NCBI RefSeq assembly: GCF_003967015.1
Contig: NZ_AP017561.1
Coordinates: 150,765-214,764, forward strand
Length of the DNA stretch: 64,000 nucleotides
DNA from: Pseudanabaena sp. ABRG5-3
GTDB lineage: Bacteria > Cyanobacteriota > Cyanobacteriia > Pseudanabaenales > Pseudanabaenaceae
Reading direction: 5' to 3'
The notes below the pieces were generated by a model that did no database searches, was not told where the DNA came from, and saw only the letters and a program-made list of their open reading frames with translations. The translations under genes were made by a program, and so were the position numbers. Positions 19,533 through 28,700 of this stretch are shown piece by piece; the first letter of the stretch is position 1, and each line of letters begins with the position of its first letter.

Positions 19533-22500
19533 AATACCTCGACCCCATTAAGGCAATTACTAACCCTCGTGAAGACTTTATTCGCTACTTACTTACGGCT
19601 TATCCACTACGCGATCGCAACCTCCGCGAAAAGCTAAAAGAAAAACTCCAAGAACCAGGAATTGTCTGGCAACAGCCTTATCTTGAGGGTTCACAACCTT
19701 ATCAATCTGCTGGTAGTGTTAGAAATTTAGTTGAACAATCGATTTTGCATCCTCGGATGACAGAACTATCTGTACCAAGCGATCGCCGTCTTTATGAGCA
19801 TCAGCAAAGGGCAATTGAAGCAGTCAATAATGGCGAAAATATCATCGTAGCGACAGGAACTGGTTCTGGCAAAACAGAATGCTTTCTAATTCCCATGTTG
19901 GATATATTGCTGAAAGAGGGAAATGATTTACGCGATCGCGGAGTTAGGGCGTTAATCCTTTACCCAATGAATGCTCTGGTAAACGATCAGGTGAAACGCT
20001 TACGTCAGTTACTTTGCCGTCAAAATCCACAGCAGCCATTGATTAAGTTTGGTTTCTATACTAGCCGTACTGAAACTGAGCATGAAGACGCAGAAGAATC
20101 ATTGCGGAAGGAACTAGAGACTTATGAGAGTTCAGAATTACAAGATTTGTTTACAAGCCTTGACAAGATAAATCTGAGTACCCGCGATCGCTTGATTGAA
20201 GAAGCAGTCAAGAAGATCCAGACAATTCAAGCCATTTCCCGCGAAGATATTTGGGAAAGTCCGCCACATATTCTCGTTACCAACTACTCAATGCTTGAGC
20301 ATATGTTGATTCGTCCTACTGAGCGAAAACAGGTGTTTGAAGCTTCGAGTGCAAAATTTAAAATGTTAGTTCTGGATGAAGCTCATACTTACAATGGCTC
20401 TACAGGGTCAGAAGTATCTATGCTCCTCAAACGTTTGAAAGCATCTATGTCAATATCTGATGGCACTATTCGTTGCATTGCCACCAGTGCCAGTTTAGGA
20501 GAGGCGGCGATCGATGGGCAGGTCATGACTTTTGCTGGGGAGCTTTTTGGCGAAACATTTAGTCAAGTCATTCGTGGTAATCGCGTTACGGCTTTAGAGC
20601 GTTTAGGTACTCCCTACGATTTGGCTCCCGATCACAGTGATGCTGACGTTTTGGAATATCTGAGTACGATGGAGTTACCTGAAACTGAGGCGATCTCTGA
20701 CTGGCGTGATCGACTACTCTTAGTTGTACCAACAAACCACCTTGAGATCGCTGAATCTCAAGCACAGAATGATTTTCATCGCTTACTTTGGTTTGCGCTT
20801 AAGGGACATCCACTTATCCATCGCTTGATCAATATTCTCAGAAATGCACCTCAACCTTGGGATGACATTGCCAAATCAGCACATCTATGGAATATAGATC
20901 TACCCACTTCATTAGATGGAAGCCTTGACGTAAATATTGTAGAAAAAGCTAAAAAAGCTCTAGCTCGTCTTTTGCAACTGGGTACATTAGCGCGTGAAAA
21001 TACTGATGATTTGCCATTACTTCCAGTAAGATTACATTTGCTGTTCCGTAGTCTAGAAGGAATTTATAGCTGTATTAATCCAACTTGTCGCAAACTCTAT
21101 TTAAACGAAAAGCAAATTTGCGATGACTGCCAATCACCTGTTTTGGAGTTGGGTAGCTGCTCTCAGTGCGGTCAAGATTACGCTTTTACACAACTAAATA
21201 GAAATACTAGACAGTTAGAACCCTTACCTCGCTCTAATCAAGCGGTAAAAGAAAATACTAAAATCTACACCTTAACTCTCAATCCTCTGTTCAGTAACAC
21301 TGAGGATGAAGACAATAATGAAGAAGATGAAGATCAAAATTCTGATCTGATGAGTTCGTTAAGCTTTTCGCTAAATCAAACTCATGGATGGATTGGTAAT
21401 CCCTCAAGCAATCCTCTTGGAGCAATCTCCACACCTCCTAATTCATCTTCAGAGAGAACTTTTCAACTTCAATGGCATAGAGCTAGAGGACAAAACAATC
21501 AAGAAGGATGCTATTTACCTAAATGTGCTGCCTGTGGTGCTAGACCAAACCGATCGCTTGCCATTAACCGCTTTGTTGCCTATACAGATGCGCCTCTAGA
21601 GGCAATGGTAGATAGCTTGTTTGATTTACTGCCCGAACCTATGCGATCGGATGAAAGTTTATCAAAACGAAAACTCTTGACATTCTCAGATGGTCGTCAA
21701 GATGCAGCTTTCTTTGCTTCTGACTATCAACGCACTCATACAGAGATGCTCTATCGTCAGATGGTTTGGCAAGCATTTCAATCAGCTAATGAAAATGATG
21801 GTGGTATTGCTAATGTAAATCAAATTACTGATCACTTGCAGCAAATTTTCTTAGAGCGATCTATTCCTCATCCTGATAGAGACTCTGAAAGAAACTACAG
21901 AAGCTATTGTCCTCAAGATCCTATTGATGGAAGACAGGCACAAAGCAGTTGTGAAGTTTGGGCTAAAAAGAGAGCTAAAGAACTTTTACTTAGAGAATTT
22001 GCAATCCCCTTTGCTCGTCGTTCTTCTTTAGAAGCTTTTGCTATACTCGCTTGTCACATAGAACTATCGGAAACTGATCCTTTACTTGATGGGATTGCAG
22101 AACTGTTTGGCGTAACAAATTCTGAAGCATATATTTTCTTGATTGGACTTACAGATATTATTCGCCGTACTGGAATTGTCAGTATTTCTGGAGCATCAAA
22201 TTATTTCCCAGAAACAGGTGGAGTTGAAGGCGCTCGTCCTGAGATGGTGGATGCACAAGGCAGATCAAAGAACTATCTATTTTTAGAACAAAGTCCGCAA
22301 GAAGCTAGAAGATTTCCCGATTCTCCTTCTTTTTTGCCAAGATGGACTAATTCAGGTCAAGTTAGCCAACGTCTAAATCGTCTGGGTTGGTTTTATGCTC
22401 AAATGTTTGGGGATAATTTCCCGACCCGCGAAAGTTTTATATCACTATTTCATCAGCTTGAAAGATCTGGGCTTCTCGTAAAGGCGCAGTATGGTCATCA

Positions 22501-25500
22501 ACTAAATTGGGATTTGCTCAATGTGATGGAAACAGCAGATAACTGGCATCAGTGCGATCGCTGTCAGCAAGTTGTTCATGTCCCAAATTTGAATGAGCTT
22601 AGAGCTACAACTCCTAACCCTAGTTTAAATGTCTATTCTTGTCGTGCTTTCAAATGTAAAGGAACACTACACCCATACGAACCAGAACAACTACAACAAG
22701 CAGAATCTGAACACTATCAACAGTATTTGATTAAAAATCGAGAGCCATTGGCATTGCGATCGCAAGAACATACTGCCCAACTTGGTACAGAAGAACTAGC
22801 AAAGCGGGAAAATGGCTTTCGGCGCGGACAGATTAACCTGCTCAGTTGTTCGACAACCCTAGAAATGGGTGTAGATATCGGTGAATTGCAAGCAGTAGTT
22901 CTCCGTAATTTTCCCCCTCATGTGAGCAACTATCAACAACGAGCAGGACGAGCAGGACGACGTACCGATGGTGTAGCGATTACGCTGATGTATGGACAAC
23001 GCCGCCCTCACGATCACTTTTATTTTGAGCAACCCGATAAACTGATCGCGGGTTCTAATCAAATTCCAAGAGTAGATGCTGGCAACTGGCAAATCCAACA
23101 GCGACATATTCGTGCTGAGTTATTGGCTGAATTTCTGAGTGGCTATCCTCAAGGTAATAATCAAGGGGCTGAAAAAGTTAAGATTCAAGACTTTTTAGAA
23201 TTGCCTGATCCTCTTACCTTTTCTGTATTCACTACACCAGCAACAGCAATGGTTTGCACTTTACAACAATGGCTAAACAATAATAGGGCTAACGAGTTAG
23301 CGCAAGGTTGGATTGATCGATTAAATGCCTCTGGAACTGCTAGAAGTCTGTTAGATGATTTCTGTCAAAAAATTGATGAGTTTCAGCAAGAGCAATGTCA
23401 AGACTGGAACGATCTAGCGTTACCTCTATCAGAAATCAATTCGGATATTGTTACTGCTTTAAGCAATCCTCAAAATGGAGGTAACGTAAATAGTTTAATT
23501 AATAGAAGAACAAGAATCCAGTCTGAACTACAAAAAGTTGCATCCCGCAAACTTCATGATGAGCTAGTGCAAGCAAGTATCCTGCCTATCTATGGATTCC
23601 CCATTGATGTTGTTCGCTTGCTCACAGGCGAAAGCAACGAGCGTAACTCCTCACAAGGTAAACATCGACTAGAACGCGATCGCCGTCTAGCATTGGGCGA
23701 ATACGCCCCTGGTCAAGATGTGGTGGTTGATGATCGTGTTTATCGAAGCGTAGGTATTAATCGCCCAAGAGATCCTGAGAGAAATTACTACTGGGTCTGT
23801 AAAAATTGCAATTATTTTGAGGCATTTAGCACTCGAAACAATCAAGTCGAAGAATGTCGTAAATGTAAGCACAAACCAACATTAGCAGTTGATAAAGCAA
23901 TTAACGAGTATTGGGTTCCCAAAGCATTTGTAACAGATTGGGCAGCAACGGCAAAGGTCACGCCTTATCTCAAACCAATTCGCCAACTCACATCACAAGT
24001 TTTTCTAGCACATTCAGGAGATCCCAAACAAGATCTATCAGTAGAAAATATTTGCCAACTTACGGTAAGTCAAAACGGAACTTTTTTCTTGGCAAATAAA
24101 GGACAGAGAAGCTTCACTAATCAAGGCTTCTACATCTGTGAGAGTTGTGGATTAGACATGAGTGAGAAAGTTCGTAAATGGCAAGAAGCTTCAAGAACTC
24201 CTAGGTCAGGGAGAAGATCTAATACCACACCGCCCGCTAGACCTACGCATAATCATCCTCTTAATGGAAAAAATTGCACAGGATCTTGGTCACAGAACCC
24301 CATTCATTTAGGACATGAATTTAAAACTGACTTTCTCAAAATCCAATTTGATCGCGCCACCAACCCATCACGATTATTCGTTACTGATGCTGTCACTCAT
24401 ACGGTTGAAGATAGAGTAATCGCCTCAGATGCAGAGACTTCAAATAATCGTGTTGATTTTTGGCGATCGCTCACCTATGCCTTACTTGCCGCCGCCGCTC
24501 AAGTGATTGATGTGCGCCGAGAAGAACTTGATGGCTTATTCAGACCATTAGAAAATGGACAAGCAGAAATAGTCATTTACGATAATGTTCCAGGTGGAGC
24601 AGGCTATAGCCAACGCATTGCCGATGATTTTCAGGAAATCCTGATTGAAGCTTATCGGTTAACTGATTCTTGTAGCTGCGAAAGTAGTTGCTACGACTGC
24701 CTGAGAACCTATTCTAATCAAATATTTCACCACGAACTAGATCGAAAAGAGGTTGTCAGGTTTCTACGTCCAATTATCGAAATTGTGGAACCTGACGAAG
24801 TATTACAGAATTTTGCCCCTAGTTCTAGTCGGGTGCGGTTAGAGATAGTCGCTAATGACTTAGCCTCTCATTGTCGCATGGCTACAACTGGCAGCATGAT
24901 TTACTTGCCAACCCTAAGCGATCGCTTTCGTCTAGATCGTGGTGAGCCAATGTCTTGGCTAAAGAAAATTACCGAAATGGTCAAAAAATGTGAGCCTTTA
25001 ACTATTATTTTGCATGAACTACCTCAGCCTAATTGCGACCAAAATCTAGTTTTACGCAAGCGCCTATCACAATGGATCGATCAAGGATCGGTCAATCTCT
25101 ATCAAACCGATGTAGATAAGTTGCCAATTTTCTATTTCCAAACCTCACCCCAAAATCGTATCGCCCTTGGATTACATCGAGAACCTGACAACCAAATGGT
25201 ATGGCTCCAAACTCGCAGCGCAGAAGGTGTTCAAACTATTCAAGCAAGGTTAAATGATTTGGTGTCGAATGCTAGAGAAGTAGAAGCGATTGAATTAGAA
25301 GATCCAAATACTCAGGTGATAGAACCCGATCCATCTTGGGGCAGTCTCAGCTTGGCAGAGTTACGCCAAAGACTAGGACTAGAGACAGTTTTGATGGGTA
25401 GCCCAGTTGCAAAGGTTACTTATCGCGATCGCTATCTCAATTTTGCAGGAGCAAGACATCTAGTTGACCTATTGCAAGGAGATTGGTTACAAGGCGCTGA

Positions 25501-25777
25501 GGTTATTGTAAATATCCTTGAAGATCCTGATAAACCAGACCGTTTAGAGGAAATTAAAGAACGATTCGCCACAATTTCAGGTCATGTTGTCCAACAAGCC
25601 TATAGATCGGGTGTAAGTTCTAGCGATCGCTTTATCCATGCGCGTTCCTTAGAAATTCAAAAACAAGATGGACAACGCTTTAGAATTCTATTTGATAAAG
25701 GGATGGACTTTATAAGTAAGTCAGTGGATCAAACTTATAAAATTAATGAGGCAACCTATGTTGTTATTACACGCTAA
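19529..25777 (+). CDS. Giant YprA-family SF2 helicase with DUF1998 domain (DruE-like)
   Basis: A 2082-residue protein. Walker A ATGTGSGKTECF lies near residue 112 and DEAHTYNG near 281, with SATSASLGEA-type motif III. Zinc ribbons follow (C-x4-C and C-x2-C pairs at ~510-550, again ~665 and ~1020). Helicase motif V/VI occurs as TTLEMGVDIG and QQRAGRAGRR. A DUF1998/MZB domain has cysteines C1715, C1717, C1721 and C1724 (CSCESSCYDC). About 340 residues after it have no recognised family. The combination of split helicase, zinc ribbons and DUF1998 in one chain matches YprA-family helicases of Druantia and relatives rather than the separate DrmA and DrmB of DISARM. It probably translocates on DNA and drives effector action. 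Its 3' end overlaps the convergent helicase gene by 11 bp. Confidence 0.85.
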   Translation: MKYLDPIKAITNPREDFIRYLLTAYPLRDRNLREKLKEKLQEPGIVWQQPYLEGSQPYQSAGSVRNLVEQSILHPRMTELSVPSDRRLYEHQQRAIEAVNNGENIIVATGTGSGKTECFLIPMLDILLKEGNDLRDRGVRALILYPMNALVNDQVKRLRQLLCRQNPQQPLIKFGFYTSRTETEHEDAEESLRKELETYESSELQDLFTSLDKINLSTRDRLIEEAVKKIQTIQAISREDIWESPPHILVTNYSMLEHMLIRPTERKQVFEASSAKFKMLVLDEAHTYNGSTGSEVSMLLKRLKASMSISDGTIRCIATSASLGEAAIDGQVMTFAGELFGETFSQVIRGNRVTALERLGTPYDLAPDHSDADVLEYLSTMELPETEAISDWRDRLLLVVPTNHLEIAESQAQNDFHRLLWFALKGHPLIHRLINILRNAPQPWDDIAKSAHLWNIDLPTSLDGSLDVNIVEKAKKALARLLQLGTLARENTDDLPLLPVRLHLLFRSLEGIYSCINPTCRKLYLNEKQICDDCQSPVLELGSCSQCGQDYAFTQLNRNTRQLEPLPRSNQAVKENTKIYTLTLNPLFSNTEDEDNNEEDEDQNSDLMSSLSFSLNQTHGWIGNPSSNPLGAISTPPNSSSERTFQLQWHRARGQNNQEGCYLPKCAACGARPNRSLAINRFVAYTDAPLEAMVDSLFDLLPEPMRSDESLSKRKLLTFSDGRQDAAFFASDYQRTHTEMLYRQMVWQAFQSANENDGGIANVNQITDHLQQIFLERSIPHPDRDSERNYRSYCPQDPIDGRQAQSSCEVWAKKRAKELLLREFAIPFARRSSLEAFAILACHIELSETDPLLDGIAELFGVTNSEAYIFLIGLTDIIRRTGIVSISGASNYFPETGGVEGARPEMVDAQGRSKNYLFLEQSPQEARRFPDSPSFLPRWTNSGQVSQRLNRLGWFYAQMFGDNFPTRESFISLFHQLERSGLLVKAQYGHQLNWDLLNVMETADNWHQCDRCQQVVHVPNLNELRATTPNPSLNVYSCRAFKCKGTLHPYEPEQLQQAESEHYQQYLIKNREPLALRSQEHTAQLGTEELAKRENGFRRGQINLLSCSTTLEMGVDIGELQAVVLRNFPPHVSNYQQRAGRAGRRTDGVAITLMYGQRRPHDHFYFEQPDKLIAGSNQIPRVDAGNWQIQQRHIRAELLAEFLSGYPQGNNQGAEKVKIQDFLELPDPLTFSVFTTPATAMVCTLQQWLNNNRANELAQGWIDRLNASGTARSLLDDFCQKIDEFQQEQCQDWNDLALPLSEINSDIVTALSNPQNGGNVNSLINRRTRIQSELQKVASRKLHDELVQASILPIYGFPIDVVRLLTGESNERNSSQGKHRLERDRRLALGEYAPGQDVVVDDRVYRSVGINRPRDPERNYYWVCKNCNYFEAFSTRNNQVEECRKCKHKPTLAVDKAINEYWVPKAFVTDWAATAKVTPYLKPIRQLTSQVFLAHSGDPKQDLSVENICQLTVSQNGTFFLANKGQRSFTNQGFYICESCGLDMSEKVRKWQEASRTPRSGRRSNTTPPARPTHNHPLNGKNCTGSWSQNPIHLGHEFKTDFLKIQFDRATNPSRLFVTDAVTHTVEDRVIASDAETSNNRVDFWRSLTYALLAAAAQVIDVRREELDGLFRPLENGQAEIVIYDNVPGGAGYSQRIADDFQEILIEAYRLTDSCSCESSCYDCLRTYSNQIFHHELDRKEVVRFLRPIIEIVEPDEVLQNFAPSSSRVRLEIVANDLASHCRMATTGSMIYLPTLSDRFRLDRGEPMSWLKKITEMVKKCEPLTIILHELPQPNCDQNLVLRKRLSQWIDQGSVNLYQTDVDKLPIFYFQTSPQNRIALGLHREPDNQMVWLQTRSAEGVQTIQARLNDLVSNAREVEAIELEDPNTQVIEPDPSWGSLSLAELRQRLGLETVLMGSPVAKVTYRDRYLNFAGARHLVDLLQGDWLQGAEVIVNILEDPDKPDRLEEIKERFATISGHVVQQAYRSGVSSSDRFIHARSLEIQKQDGQRFRILFDKGMDFISKSVDQTYKINEATYVVITR

Positions 25778-28700
25778 GTGACTGAACTAGAGATTCTCCT
25801 CTAGAAAGATCGGACGATCTCAGTTCTATGACTTGCCACGGAGGATTAGAATTGCGAAGCCGATCGCGGATAAAGCGATCACGTCTAAGATTAATACCTT
25901 TATGGAAAGATGCACCATCAATGTAAATAGCTAATCGTTTTTCAGGTATTGCAAAGTCAGCGACTGAAATAGGGGTATTGCTATCACTAGGCATAATAGG
26001 AACTTGTTTCTGAGGATTAAATCCATACTTTTCAAATAGTTTCAAGAATTTAAGTTCTAGAGGTGAACCGACACCAGCTTCATAAGCTTCAAGCCAAGGC
26101 GTGGGATCGTTAAGATCGCCAATTTGCTGAGTGCTAGGTTGAGGAGAATTTTGAACAATTTCTTCAAGGGTTGGTACAACAGATAACCAGTTAAGGTGTT
26201 CATGGTAGCGCTGGTTTTGATAGGTTTTGAGACATCTATAGCAAGCAGTTTCACAATTTGGATGATCTAGATGCTCAAGCGCACGTTTGGCAACCAAATC
26301 AAATTGTGAGGCAATTCGTTGCAGATAACCGCTTCCACCAAGGCTAGGATCGATGAATGTTAAAGAGACCAGTCGATATTGTCTACCTTCATGATCAACT
26401 TTCCAAGACCCCTCAAATTCAAACTCAATTTCGGAACCATCGAGCATATAGTAATGTTGCATTCCCATCTTTAGCGCATAGCCGAGGGATAGTCCCCATG
26501 ACATGATTTGAGTGTCTTGCGTATCATGAGGTACGGGTAGCATCAATCTTAAAGTTTCTGCTTTTTCTGCTGTCACGATCGCTAGCGGAATTGGTGGTTG
26601 ACTGGCGAGATGACAGTCAAGGCTATGTCCGTAGACATTCTGGCTGCTATTATTTCTAGTCGTCCGCCTACCGCGATTGTTTTTAGAATTGCTTTGAGAT
26701 TCAATATTGGGATCTTTTAGCATCCTGCCACAGGAACTACAGATTGGATAGCCTTTTGCTTTGTTATGTAGGATAGGGATACCTGACTGCATCTCGGTAC
26801 TAGTCGGGGGTAAACCTTCGTTTAGCCAACGGACTTCTTCATCTTGGCGCAAAACTAAAGACCATCCAGTTGCGACAGTCCATCGTCCAGTAACTAGACC
26901 ATCCCACTGTGGTTGAATACTTACTAAGTTGCGTGCAGCATAGCGCTCTTCTTCATCCAGAATTGGGCTTTCGTCAGGTTGAGCTAGAAAGCCAGCAAAT
27001 TCAGAAGCAGGAAGAGATTTACCTATTTCATCAGACTTGCAGCGCGGACAAGCAGGGTGATCGGCATCAAATTTCAGATTGCAGGTACGACATATTCTGT
27101 AGTTCCAGCTAGGGGAATCAGATTTTGGATTCCAAGGCGAAGCATTATCTAAACCAATAACTTTCCATCGCTTTGTGCGTGCATAAACATTGGCATTAGG
27201 ACGGAATTGGTTAATGCCTAATCTTCTAGCAACAGTTACTGGATCATCTTCATGGCGATCGCCTAATAGTCTTAAACTAGATGGCTGGGTAGGAAACTCA
27301 TATCCTGGTAAGATTCCGAATTCGGCAAAGCGCCTTAATGGATATCCTGCGGAGCGATCGTCTGATTCAGTCTGATTGTTTTGTTTATTATTTGGTATGC
27401 CTAGTATCCTTGCGACCAAATCGGCGGCACGGGTTGCAGGATACTTACCGATTAATTCTTGGTAATAAGATTCCAGAGCCTTCCGCAATTCGATGACTTG
27501 TCTGGCTGTGCGATCGATGATGTCTTGAATCTTAGCGGGTAACTTTGCTAAGGAATCTCTAAGTTCTATTTCACCAATATGTGCTTCTACCAATACATGA
27601 GATTCCCAAGCAGCTAATGCTAGGGATATTGCCCGATCGCTTTGAGCGTTAATTCCTGCAATCAGGGCATCAACTGCTTCTTGTTTAATTTCTCCATTTG
27701 CGGAAACATAATCTAGCATTTTTCCTGCTAAACCAGTCTCGGATAAGCCGAAGGCGATCGCATTGAGATGTCTAAAAATTACATCACGATTACCTAGAGC
27801 GAGAAAAGGGGCAGGAACTTCCCCAGAAATCATTTCTGTAGGCTTATCGTAGAAGTATTGATCGTGGGGAGTACTGCGGGCATACCCAACGACTAAGCCA
27901 ACGCGAGTACGCCGTCCCGCCCGTCCACCTCTTTGGGCATAGTTATCAGGGCGTGGCGGGACATTGCGTAAAATCACCGCATCTAGCCCACCAACGTCAA
28001 TCCCCATCTCTAAGGTGGGTGAGCAGGCAAGCAGATTAATTTTAGACCCAACCGTAGATGCTTTAAAGTCTTCTTCAATCTGAATACGTTCGTCGTTAGG
28101 GATTTGGGCAGTGTGTTCCTTCGCTTCAAGGGGAATCACTTCATCTAACATGATGCGCTTTACAGTGCGGTTGTTGTCAATATCGATATCGTGCCAACGG
28201 ATGGTTTCCCCATGACATTGAGGACAAGGAAAACCAATTTTTGCGCCTGAAAGTGGCGTTGCACAAACTCCACATTTCAATCGATGGTCTTGTTGTACTA
28301 GCTTTAGCCGCACGATCTCATGATTGACTTGCAAAAGTTTGGTTTTATCACTAGCACCGTATAAATCTGAAGCAACTAAATACTTCCCAGGTTCAATGAG
28401 AAACTCCAGCAAGTCAATCATCATCTCTTCATTCATGTGATTCACGTCATTCACGCCACCCATGCGACTGATTAGATGTTTGAGAATGCGCTCTAAGCTA
28501 GGACTGCGCCCCCCTGCTTTGGGTTTGCGCCAAGCGTTATTGTTTCTAATCCCATGCGCGATCGCTGCTTGGTCTAGATTAGCTAGCGGTTGTCCGTCTT
28601 TAGAAGCGGCATAACCACTTGGTTGTTTCATTCTGCGTTCCCAATCAGCCGCACGGATATAGTCTGGACAACTGGGATGGGAAGGGTGATAGCGCAACAG

